Source: Lichtheimia corymbifera B2541 (lineage: Eukaryota; Mucoromycota; Mucoromycetes; Mucorales; Lichtheimiaceae). From it: a stretch of DNA of 45,838 nt. Where the stretch lies: assembly GCA_000697475.1 (NCBI GenBank), contig JNEU01000950.1, positions 1 through 45,838 on the forward strand. Direction: 5' to 3'. Made by a program: the position numbers and the translations under genes. The notes below the pieces were generated by a model. That model worked only from the letters and a program-made list of their open reading frames with translations, ran no database searches and was not told the origin of the DNA. The first letter of the stretch is position 1. Each line of letters begins with the position of its first letter. Shown here piece after piece: positions 10,874 to 21,312 of the stretch.

Positions 10874-12740
10874 TCATTTTGGACGCATGGATGAAGGGAT
10901 GGATATAAGATCTGGAGCTTCTTCTAAAATGAGCATCATCCCCATGAGCATATGTGGTGCATTATGACAATGCATTGCCCATATACCAGGGTTATCCTAC
11001 AATCAAAAAAGGTTCTCATTAGCCCTATGATACAACCACCCATACCGATCTACAACGTACTGCTAATATACGGATCTTGCTCCAACCACAGCCAACCTGA
11101 TCGGTTGCCAAGGTACCGTTGCCATGGATATCTTCAGCTGGATCAGATCGAGGATATACAAGGGTCACGTCCTTTTGCAGTGGATTTGGGATATTACGGA
11201 TACTACCATCTCGTGCTTCATCATATTCCCCAGTACCGTAAGCGATCTCCCAATGCGAATGGCCATGTGTATGCCATGGATGGCTGCGACATGGCTCTCC
11301 AGGGATATGTGTGGATTGCAAGACAAAATCAACAATCTCAAAGTATTGGAGCGGATAGGTGCCAAGATAAGGATCATAACCATTGGATGTTTTTGCTGCA
11401 GTTGGAGTAAAAATGGATGGTGGGCGTCGAGTGTGTTTTGCAAGATCCATAAGGATTGGTGTGCTTGGCTCAACAAAGGAGACATCGTTAATGAACCAGC
11501 GTGTAGAACCATCAGGCATCTTTTGATCAGTAGCACGTAGTTTCACAGTGCGTGAAGCGGGTCTATAGACCACCGGATCAACCCCATGGAGAGGTTCAAG
11601 ATTTGACCACACCCATTGAGGTGTTTCAGCCACAGGGAAATGAGGCTGATTGCGTGGTAATCGCGTGACAACAGCCCCTTTTTCTTGCGTTTGCACCTGA
11701 CGCTTACTGATACTACTGCGACGTCGTCGCGGTTCACGCTTGTGATATCGAAGAATAGCCATGCCATTGGAACCTCGACTTACATCCTCAGCCCAACGAC
11801 GATTGGTGCCAATAGTGTAATCGTTTAATGGTTGTGTCGTATGCAACAACACCGAAAATCGTTGTCCAGGTGCCACCTCTAGAAATGGTACGGAATAAGG
11901 TTTGATAGGTTCGCCATCCACTTCGATGATAGTAAGGTTATGGTGAGCAATGCCAAATCCAAGAGTACGGAAAGTTGACGCGCCAATAACACGAAGACGA
12001 TATGTACGACCACGTTCAACATTGATGATTGAATATCCTTCACAAGATGGTGATGATGGATTCCCAATGCTGTGCACTGTACGCCCGTTGATTAAAACAC
12101 TTTGTGCCTCGGGAATGAATTCGAATTGAGAACCCAAAAAGTATTCTTCCAAGGACGCACGGCTCACGTGCCACCATTCACTTAAGCTAATAATACGCTC
12201 ATCATCATATTTTTCCGAAGGTCCATTTGCTTCGTGGATAATGAAGGGACCAAAAACGGTTTGTTCTTGTAGACCGACATGCGCGTGGTAAAAGTAAGTA
12301 CCGGCTTGGTTGATGACTCGAAATTGATGCACGTATTCAGCACCTGGTGGGATAGGATGTTGTGTAAGAAAGGGTACACCATCTGCATCCACTGATCCAT
12401 ATTGACGGATGCCATGAAAGTGAATTGTCACGTCGTTTAATCCCGCACCGCTCACGTTGGAAACTGGATGAGATAAGGCTGGCAAGAAATTACGCACCGT
12501 GATACGCACATAATCGCCCTGCGTAACAGTAATTGCTGGACCCGGTAATTGCTGATTGACAAGTACTGCGTTACCATTGTAGTCGGAGCAATCAGGGTTG
12601 ATTTGCTCCTGTGTGACATTAAGCTCAAATTCAACAGGATCATCGCTACTGCTGCCTCGTCGTGCCATGACTGCCGGCAACACCATTATCAACATAGTCA
12701 TCACCCCGATCCAATGCCTCATGTAAAGTAGTAGCAGCAT
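10874..12740 (-). CDS. Secreted multicopper oxidase (laccase/ascorbate-oxidase-like)
   Basis: Predicted 600 aa in two exons (12740-11061 and 10996-10874) joined in phase 0, giving IRILADNPGIWAMHCH across the junction. Residues 1-26 form a signal peptide; the ATG at 12722 (MRHWIGVMTM) is an equally good start. Three cupredoxin domains follow. The four copper motifs are complete: HFHG at about 107-110, YHAHVG near 160, HPWHTHGH near 500, and HCHNAPHMLMGM in the last exon. They supply ligands for one type 1 and the trinuclear copper site, with Met in the position often linked to lower redox potential. Several N-glycosylation sequons and a basic RRRRSS linker between domains 2 and 3 are visible. 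Substrate cannot be told from sequence; phenols, iron or ascorbate are possible. It is presumably extracellular. Confidence 0.93.
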
Positions 12741-12923
12741 CTTTGCGTATCCGGAAAGATAGAAAAGAAAGTGACTGAAATGCCAAACAAAAAAAGGATT
12801 CACGATTGTCATGGCTCTAAATAAACACTACTTTTGGGTTGGATTGTAAAGACAACAGGCAAGGGAGGCTCACTAAATTGCCACCCAAAGGAATAAAATC
12901 AAACATTACACATATCAGGGTAA

Positions 12924-13418
12924 TCAACCATCGTTTACTCGGTATTTCTCCAAATGATCATGCACGTTGTCATCATAAGTAAGGCTCGAAATCCAATCCA
13001 ACGGATGGTTTATGGCGCGTGACCCATCATCATTATCCAATACCCAACCATCACCTCCCGTTTCCAGGAACACTTGTAACAATGAATATATGAAATCTCG
13101 GAAAAGTCTTTGAGCGTGGGTATACACTTATATTGTGTGTGGGTGTGAGTAAGTGTGTGTGTATTCTTTTATGGGCTTGGCAATAGAACGGGTGGCAACC
13201 ACATGCACACACACAAACAAAAGACACAGCAGCCCGTGCGTCTTACCTAACGCTATATCCTTTTACGGAAGGTATCGACGCCACTTCTCCCACACTTTCC
13301 CTGGGGCTAGGTTACGACTTTTCCATAACGTACGTTCTATAGCAATAAAAACATTACTTGTGTATCTGTAACCCCAATCCTCATTCACACGGGAAACCCT
13401 TGAGTGAGCTTTAAGCAT
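12924..13418 (-). CDS. Small hypothetical two-exon gene
   Basis: Tentative 111 aa protein: exon 13418-13267 (ATG, 50 codons) spliced by a GTAAAA...AAAG intron of 159 bases to 13107-12924. The phases match and both pieces look coding. The first has WKSRNLAPGKVWEKWRRYLP; the second has FRDFIYSLLQVFLETGGDGW and ends acidic/basic. The product is rich in Trp and aromatic residues with an amphipathic centre. I do not recognise it. The intron is longer than its neighbours and contains TG/CA repeats, and an upstream exon is possible, so this could be the 3' end of a longer gene or a relic. It lies 180 bases upstream of the multicopper oxidase on the same strand. Confidence 0.35.
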
Positions 13419-14040
13419 TACGCGGGAGATCTATTACACACACACAAAACCCCTTGCAGCTGCATGATCGCTCTTATTTTCCATTGACGCTGAGATGCTG
13501 CAAGAAAAGGGGGTCACTGCTCAAACCTGCTTCATCGCGGAGAACACAAGAAACAATTATTGGGGATTGCTCACATTGAATTATAACCGGACATGTCAAA
13601 TGGAGATATATCATACCGCTGAGTGGTGCATCATTGCGGAGATCTACATGGAACAACAATCTTATCCATTATCAATGATGATATTGTTATGCGATAATGT
13701 ACAATCATTATGCTAGCTTTTATATGCTCCTTTTCTGCATGCAGCTTTCTTGTCCTCGGTATGCAACTCAATGCAAAAAGAACAACATCTTATATATATA
13801 TACGCTCAACAAAGGAAGAGCTATTCATCCGAAACGTAGAACTCAGTGTTGCACACCCAGCTGTAGGCGGAGACCAATGAGCCATCCAAAATGCTCCCTG
13901 GGTCTATAGGCCCCTTCCCCGCATTTCAGCAACGAGTTACCCTCTTTACCAGTTTTGGCAGTGTTTCTGTTTCATGGGAAAATAAGTAAAAGGATCAAGC
14001 GGAACTTTTAGCTTCCACGTTCTCTTCCCCACTTTTTATC
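13419..14040. other. Promoter region of the bZIP gene
   Basis: No supported gene. A 61-codon minus-strand frame (13474-13659) is weak. The part next to 14041 is pyrimidine-rich (TTCCCCACTTTTTATC) and is probably the bZIP promoter and 5' UTR. A TATATATAT tract sits at about 13793-13801. Confidence 0.45.
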
Positions 14041-15822
14041 ATGTCCACAACAGAAACAACTTCAGCGGACACGCCAATGAATAATGATGAATTGGCAAAT
14101 GCGTTGCTTCAAAAAGTACCAGCAACAACAGGATCCAATAGCCACAATGGTGAACAACCTGTCAAGATACGCAAGAAGCCAGGCCGTAAACCCAATCCAG
14201 CATCGCCTGCACTGCGTAAGGCACAGAACCGCGCTGCACAACGAGCGTTTCGTGAGCGTAAAGAAAGGCATTTGCGAGAACTAGAGGCCACTGTCAAGCA
14301 AATGCGAGAAGAACGTGAGCAACTGCAAGCTGAAAATGAGCAACTCAAGCACGATTCAGATGTGCTCAAATCCGAAAACTGGTATCTCAAGGGCATCGTG
14401 CTTACGTTGCAGCTGGTCTGCTATCGACACAATTTGGTGATTCCACAACACAGTCCATATATGAATGAGGAGGCATTGGGGATGCTGGCACAATCCATTC
14501 CCGAACCTATTGCCGCCTATATTAGTGCCAACGCTAATAACAAATTACCCATCCCATCCCGGTGGCAAAATAATACTACTACACCCTCATTCGAGCTCTT
14601 CTCTTCTTCTGCTTCCATGGCACCCAAGAAACCACGTAATCGCTTCTTGTCACAAGGATCCATTGTTATCACCAAAGATGGTATTCAATCACTGCCAAAG
14701 TTGCAAGAAGCACCACCCCGTTCATTTCCGATTGACAATAACAACGAGGCATTTTCTGATCCTGAAATTGCTTTGCCCGCTTTATCGCCCGTGATGCCGC
14801 AAGACCCTTCAAGCCCACCTACTACAAAACAACAACAACAGCCTATACGCATGCAGCCACCTAATCCACCACCATCATCACAACATGAAGATACCATCAC
14901 ATCCAACCTTGCTGCCATCCAAATTTTACGTTTACGCTTGCGCCTTCAATCTGTATGCCAGCAGATTGATACACAACATTTTGCAATTCAGCCTACCGTA
15001 TTACAGGTAAGAGAGGGAGAAAAGGAGGATAATACCAAAAAGATGGGAAATGATGGTTGACCTTGTTGTCATTAGTTGACTATTCCTCATGACCCACGGA
15101 TTGATCTCATCCCTACGCCTCATATGCGTGATCGCATGATTCTATTCCGTGACCTATTTGATTTGGATGATTGCCTGCGATGTCTTATCGGCAATTCAAC
15201 GTTCCATGGAGGTGATCCTGCCGTACCATCCAACTGGCAGCTCCCACCTGAATTCTTTGACAAGTTTTGGTTTTTGACTACTGATTTTTCATTGCAACGT
15301 ATCACAAACAAATGGCGCAAGGCTCAAGGATTGGATGAATTACAGCAGCAGAATTCAAACGATCATGTCAGCAATAATGCCACCGGTGGTCAATCTTTAC
15401 CCGACATGTCTGAGCTAGCCAGTTTCTTTTTCCCGTCAACACAACAACAACAACAACAAACATCATCGTCCTCATTCTCATCCTCATCCAGCAGCAGCAT
15501 CAGCAGTAAAAGTAGTGCAGATGAGGGTGGTGATGTATTTTGTTCGCCTATTCAGCTCACCCATCATAACGGATACACGGGCAAAAGAGGAGATGACGAT
15601 TATACATATGGTGATATCGTCTTTGGAGATAAAGATGTCGTTATGGGAATGGATGTTTGCCCACCTTGGGATGATGCTCTAATGTCGGCTTCCCCCACGG
15701 ATCAGGATTATGGTATGTATTGTCATTTTTTGGAGGGAGGTTTCTTGAATGAGGAATCTAATCTCTTTGTTTTCCTTTTAGACACGCTTATGGAAAGCCT
15801 GATCAACACTGAAAACGAGTAA
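14041..15822 (+). CDS. Yap/AP-1-like bZIP transcription factor
   Basis: Predicted 547 aa in three exons (14041-15006, 15076-15712, 15782-15822). The basic region (about residues 47-76) reads KKPGRKPNP ... RKAQNRAAQRAFRERKERH. NRAAQRAFR is the DNA-contact signature of the fungal Yap subfamily. A leucine zipper follows to about residue 115. After a Pro/Gln-rich linker, residues about 323-400 (IPHDPRIDLIPTPHMRDRM, then NSTFHGGDPAVPSNWQLPPEF, FWFLT) match the DUF3425 type of C-terminal domain that accompanies many fungal bZIPs. Poly-Gln and poly-Ser tracts and an acidic C-terminus probably provide activation. The Cys-rich redox domains of Yap1/Pap1 are not evident, so an oxidative-stress role should not be assumed. 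Convergent with the GT5-like gene, 304 bases apart. Confidence 0.9.
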
Positions 15823-16126
15823 TACCTATTCATACTTCATTTGATCATCCCCAACAACACCATTCATCTTTTTTTGTCTTCCTCTCATCACCGTATCTCT
15901 GTAAAATAATCGTTCCCCTTTTCCCATTTGCATCTGCAAATGCTGTATATGTTTGTGCTATAAATATCTTTCATTATTATGTGTCTCCTTTGTCATGAAA
16001 AAAAGAATTGCAGTAGTGTGTATATTAATGCAGAATGTTTGATCTATGTGCGGAAGAGGAGGAGAGAGGAAATGAATGTGTGTGTGTGTGTGTTGCATAT
16101 GGTACAATCGGGGGAGATGAGGGAAT
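15823..16126. other. Convergent 3' spacer
   Basis: This spacer lies between the stops of the bZIP and GT5-like genes. T-rich runs, an AATAATCG stretch and a TG/AC dinucleotide run near 16079-16092 are seen. It is probably both 3' UTRs; no gene. Confidence 0.5.
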
Positions 16127-18726
16127 TTAAGAATTGTTACTGCTGCTATGGAGTCGTCGTAAGAGAACCCGCTCTTCATCGATTTCATGCTTGCTCAAAT
16201 GGGGTATGTGCCGATCGGCTAAAGCAAGCTGGTAGACGCGATTATAATCATACATGGGTCCTTGTTGATTGCCACGATCCCATCCAAGTGCAAATGCACT
16301 GCTGGTCATCCGTAATAGAAACTCCTCGCGTCTTATCTTGCTATTCTTGTTACGTTGGTAATCGTGAGCTGCATCCTTGATAGCATTCTCCAGCGATCGA
16401 TCCGGTGAGTTGTTATCAAAGAGATATGCATTGTACTGTTCCCGACTAGTGACAATAGGTGCATGGGTTGTTCGATCACGTATCACACGGACATCTCGTT
16501 CCTGTTGTTGCATGGAAGAAGGACGATCGATCAAGAACTCCTTTAGACCACCAGCACCAGTAGAAATGACAGGCGTACCAAACAACAAGCCTTCCGCTGC
16601 CACAAGTCCAAAGCTCTCGGTCACACTTGGCACATACATGAAATCAGCAGCTGCACGGCAAAGAGTGAGCCATCGACGCTGTTGTGATGCAGATGATAAC
16701 ACGACCACATTCTCAGGGTATTTGTCTTGTAATGCCTTGACCCATTTAAGTGGATAATTGTTGGGTTGTCCAATCACCACAAATTTCATGTCGTTCTCCA
16801 CAAAATGACGTGCTGCCTCTTCAAATGTCTCGAGTCCTTTGTTGTATTGAAATCGGCCAACAAAGAGCACGACGGGTCGTGTGAGATCGGCTTCCGATAA
16901 CACCTTGCGTCGAATCAAATACTTTTTGGCCTGATCCTTCGCATACAATACAAAGTCTTTGTTGTTGGTTGATAAATGCCATGATGATTCATCTCGTTGA
17001 GCCATTGAGTTGTTTCGATGTGATTTGAGCATATCCAATGCATATTCGGAAAAGACGGCACGACGTTGGATCAGCACCTTGTTGGAGAATGGATCAAGCG
17101 CACCATAATCAACACCATTGGTAATACCGAAAAATCGCATTTGCTCTGCCTTGCGTAGAATACCATCCATGACAAATTCTTTGAGGTAGAAATCATCACG
17201 ACCTTCAACAATATCCTTGGCCATTTGACGACTGACAAAGGTGACAACATCTGCATAATCGATACCGAGACTTGACATAAAAGTGCGTTGATCATGTGTG
17301 TAAGGTTTGAGGGCATCTGTATCTTCGCTGATATCATTGAAGAATCTGGCTGCATTGGCATAGCGGATCGAATACTGTAATTCGTCGAGATAGTCGTGCA
17401 TCGTGTAGACAATGGCAGGAGTGCGTGCACCCAATTGATTACGTCGTTCGAAATCACGCATGTATAAGGCTGTGTAAGCATTGGTAGCACCGTGAATATG
17501 GATGACATCCACGTGTCGACTGGCCATCTGAGTAGGTGCAAATAGCGGCGTCTCATCAGCTGCAGCTGCTTGGTGTGCAAGGAATTCGGCAGCTGCTTTG
17601 GTGAAGTACTGATCCTTCCATTCCTGTGGCAAATCCTTTGGCGTCGAATAAATGTTTTGTACTTTGCTAGCACGAAACGCCTTGTTGAATGGTTTCCGGT
17701 TACCAGGTCCAATCAGGTACACAGGCACTTGTTCACTCGCTGGAATCGGGACTTGCATTTCCAATTGCTGCTTTTGATATTGTTCCAATGCTTCATCATA
17801 GGTCATATTAACCATTGCACCATCCACCCATGTAGTGTTGACTATTGAACCATCATCCAAGGTCGTGGCTGCTATGGTTATATTTGGCTGAGGCGGTGGC
17901 GGTGGCGGATTGAACACGTGCATCATCTTCCACACGCGGAATTCTACAGGCACCAATCGACCTTCATTGTCGCGAACATCCACCACGAGATCAGTCACTC
18001 TATCCACCTTGTATTTCTTCTTGATGTATGAATAAAACGGCATCACCACAGCTGCATTGACTGTCCCAGATCGTTGCTGTGCTGCCGCCAGGGCAGTAAC
18101 AACCATTCCCATGCCACCCATAGATGCCACACCAAACTCCTTGGTCACATGATAGATCGTTGCCCCTTGTACAAGTGATGTAGTAGTAGTACTGCTGCTG
18201 CTGCTCCTGGTTACGTGTTGCGTATCATCCAAATGTCGATATTGCATCTTTGGAAATTCTCGTAATGCTATAATGCGTGGCACAAACCAGAACGGTAAGA
18301 AACTTGTCTAATGTCACACAAAATCGATTCTTATTTCTTACCTATGCGGATGGATGCCGTTTTGTTATGTAAAAGACGACTGCCAACAAGGACGCCCACA
18401 AATTGGATTACACCAAGCAAGATCATGAGAGCGAATAAAACATGCCACCAATGCCATCTTTGATCATATTTTGAAAAGAAAGAACGTGCACGAGTGGGTC
18501 GATCATGCGTTAAAGGAAGTCGATGATTGGATGGTCTACGTCGTTTCCATACAGGAGATAATGCTGAAGAAGAAGTCAATGGTGCTTGTGTGCAAGTGAT
18601 TGTGGAAGAGGAGGAAGAAGGGATGGTGGTGGTAGCTGTCCACGCGCCAGAATTTCTTCGATGAAAACCAGTGGTTGTGATGCTGTACATGTCGCCGCGT
18701 AGTCCATTAGGCGGCGGTGGCGCCAT
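16127..18726 (-). CDS. Membrane-anchored GT5-like glycosyltransferase (glycogen/starch-synthase fold)
   Basis: Predicted 841 aa in two exons (18726-18342, 18267-16127) with a 74-base intron. The first 93 residues are Ser/Thr/Arg-rich and cytosolic-like. Residues about 94-115 (WHVLFALMILLGVIQFVGVLVG) form one transmembrane segment, giving a type II topology. The catalytic part has the GT5 N-terminal signature KEFGVASMGGMGMVVTAL, then HIHGATNAY, FGITNGVDYG, the hinge VVLFVGRFQYNKGLETF, and the GT-B donor-site motif VPSVTESFGLVAAEGLLFGTP with both conserved Glu. A Pro-rich insertion near residues 215-280 carries several N-X-S/T sequons, suggesting a luminal or extracellular face. Related GT5 domains make alpha-1,4- or alpha-1,3-glucans. 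Here the acceptor is unknown. It is neither ordinary cytosolic glycogen synthase (GT3 in fungi) nor full-length alpha-1,3-glucan synthase, which is far larger. Confidence 0.85.
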
Positions 18727-19169
18727 TGTTGTGGTAATGAGTGGAAAGGGTTTGTTGGTACCTGACACACGCACACGGACACACCGAGAGAGGTGGAAGA
18801 TATAAAAAGAAAGAGAGAAAAAGGAAGGAAAAGAACTCTACTGCTTGCACTGCTGCCCTGTTTCTTTTTTCAACATCAGCATCGTTTCCAGTTTCACCGT
18901 TCCTCCTTGTTCTAAACGCCCATTGGATGATGGTTATTTTTTGTTCACCTCCAAAAGGGAGAACCTTTTTCTTTTACGCACTAAAAAACAATGATCGCCG
19001 CAATGGCCTGGACAAAGCTTTTTTCTTTTCTATTGCAATCCCTTTGTTAGGTAGAACAAACAAGGTTGACTGTAGTTAAAGCTGCATTGGTGGCCAATAA
19101 TAAAGCATCCATTGGTGTAACCCAAAATGTATCTCTCTCCATCATCACTATGGTGTCAATCTCTACTTT

Positions 19170-20064
19170 GATACAGGCTTCTTGGAAGTAACATTGTTAA
19201 CATGACCAACTCTAATCCACAAACAGACACCTTCGTTGCTAGGCTTGGTCTTAGCTAAAGTCACACCATAATGGTCGTCGTCGTAAAAGATGACTTTACG
19301 ATCTCAAAGGGATAAAGAGTTCTCGACACCCTGCGGAGTCATCATCGGGCCTCATTGCAAAAAGAGCTTATATTACTGTTGATATTGAAATTCATTATGC
19401 ATTATAGCAATGAAGAAAGGAAAGGCTTCTTGGTGTTTTTTTTTTTTTTCCTAGATTAAGTAAATTTTTCAAGAAGGCCGCCATGGCCACATTATTGTGT
19501 TCCGTGGACGATGCACGGTCATCAATAGTCATCAGGTTAACGTTCTCGACCCATCTTGGCAAACTAAAATTACGCATGCCCGCTTACGCTAGTACATTGT
19601 AGTTGTTATCGCTTCGCTGTACCCCGAACAACACGTCTTTTGTTGGGGTGATAACAACAACTCGGGTAATAGAATGACAGCTGTAGTGATGATGTTAATC
19701 ATTCAAATGTTGTTCCATATGCTTGTTGTGGTGGTGCACCCAACATGTTTTTCATCCACCTATGGCACCTTTAGATATGGATTCTAATGGATCCTACATG
19801 ATACAGCATCCAAACGCATATGGCGTTAACAGCAAAATCATATACCTCTTAACTAATTAACCCACGGTTCTGCCACCCCTGACTTGAAAGGATATTGCCA
19901 GACGCTCGGACGAACAACCTATTAGGTATGAGGTGCCCAACATTTACTGTAGATGCCTTTAAGAAAATGGCTAGATGATCAAAAGCATCCTTGGGAATGG
20001 TTTGTTGACGGTTTGAATGTTGCATCACGTACTCTGCCAAAAATATTTCCGCTTCATCAACCAT
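19170..20064 (-). pseudogene. Possible decayed gene (three coding-like fragments)
   Basis: Three minus-strand stretches have coding-like residue composition but are interrupted by stops. The first is 20064-19849, with an ATG and MVDEAEIFLAEYVMQ, continuing past a stop as EVYDFAVNAICVW. The second is 19577-19449, MRNFSLPRWVENVNL ... FLKNLLNLG, ending in a poly-A stretch on that strand. The third, about 19345-19170, contains KVIFYDDDHYGVTLAKTK and LWIRVGHVNNV, with an upstream in-frame TGA. I could not join them with plausible introns and do not recognise the protein. They may be remains of one gene, or the exons of a gene whose splice sites I missed. Confidence 0.25.
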
Positions 20065-21230
20065 TTTCCGGCATGGACTAGTGATAATTGACTACAATGG
20101 TGATGCTATATAAAATGTTGGCTAGCAACGTCGACCCGAAATTGCATCTCGGCATAGGCATAGTTTGTGTGTTGACCAGCATACTAGGATTGCATTGAGA
20201 ATGGCTGTACAAAATTCGTCTTGCCACGCGGTGCCTGGTTTCGGTTACATGGCCGTGGTATCATTGAACAAAGCGACACTTTCATTTCACGAATAAGGAA
20301 CAACATGTTGGTCTTGACAATGACCATAGTAGACTATATAGAATGAAACAAAAGAAGAATCAGTTAATAGCATTTCAACCTTGGGATACATGTAAAAACG
20401 CCGATCATGATTCCACCACGTGCATGAAATATGTTCCATGACGACGAGCAATAATATCAATGCAGCATCCCTACTAGCTTAAACAATAGTCATTCATGTT
20501 ATGCATCATAATCCCGGGTGTCGCTCTCTCTCTGTTCTAGGGATTACCTGAAATGGGGTATAGGCGTGGTGCCTGAGACATATGTAATACATTGTACCAT
20601 GCATCATCGCTTTGAAAGCCGCAATTAATGAATGAAGATTAATAAAAGAAAGAAATCACCATGTGGCAATAGCTGATCTGCATATAGTGTTCATGCGATG
20701 AATTAATGCTGCGTGATATGTATTGGGGTTGACTTACCCCTGAATAGCACACGGGTCATTAACTGATTATTGGGAATCATCACTTGTTGAGTGTGCCTTG
20801 ATTGTTTGAAACATGCATCCCTTTCATGCAGGGTGGAAGTTTTCCTTGTTGGCTAGCTTTCTCCTTCCCACACACACCCATTCCCCCATGTTACTACGCC
20901 TACTATTACCCTATCTTTATGATAATGTGTGTAGGTGTGTATACAAGTATGTATCCTTTTCTCCCTTGGCACCTTGTACTCCCGTTGCTGTTGTATACTT
21001 TGCATTGCGCATCACAAAGCCCGACGACCAAGGTGCCTCTGTTTGTCACACCTAAGCACCAGATGTGGGGTGGGATGCTACCGAGCCGACATGTATAGTA
21101 GACGACAGCAAGTGCAGCAGCAGGCGTTTGGGATCTGTACTTGCTTGACTTGGGGCGCACAGAATAGTTGCCATGCAGACGCCACTCATTCTTGTAACTC
21201 TCTCTCGCTCTTCTCTCCTTTCTCTTTTTC

Positions 21231-21254
21231 TTCTTTCTTTCTTTCTTTCTTTCT
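21231..21254 (+). repeat. TTTC tetranucleotide repeat
   Basis: About six tandem CTTT units lie within a longer CT-rich tract 60-100 bases before the SH3-protein start codon. Such pyrimidine tracts often sit at fungal transcription starts. It is probably promoter or 5' UTR. Confidence 0.8.
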
Positions 21255-21312
21255 CCTTTCACTACTTGCTTTCTCTACGATAGCATAACCCAGAGCCATT
21301 TCATACTTGGCC

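Larger units (their letters stand above)
18727..21312. other. Long divergent spacer
   Basis: About 2.6 kb separates two divergently transcribed genes. Three coding-like fragments lie on the minus strand between about 19.17 and 20.06 kb and are listed separately as a possible relic. A poly-T run is found at 19438-19450. The right end, up to 21312, becomes strongly pyrimidine-rich with a TTTC repeat, typical of a fungal promoter/5' UTR. No RNA gene was recognised. Confidence 0.5.

Noticed and set aside
11025..11060. Read-through of the multicopper oxidase frame after LGCGWSKIR-ILA
   Set aside because: The extra residues are intron sequence; splicing at 11060 to 10996 gives the conserved DNPGIW and the last copper motif.
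17071..17712. 213-codon frame inside the GT5-like gene
   Set aside because: Same-strand shadow in another frame; the main frame carries all conserved motifs.
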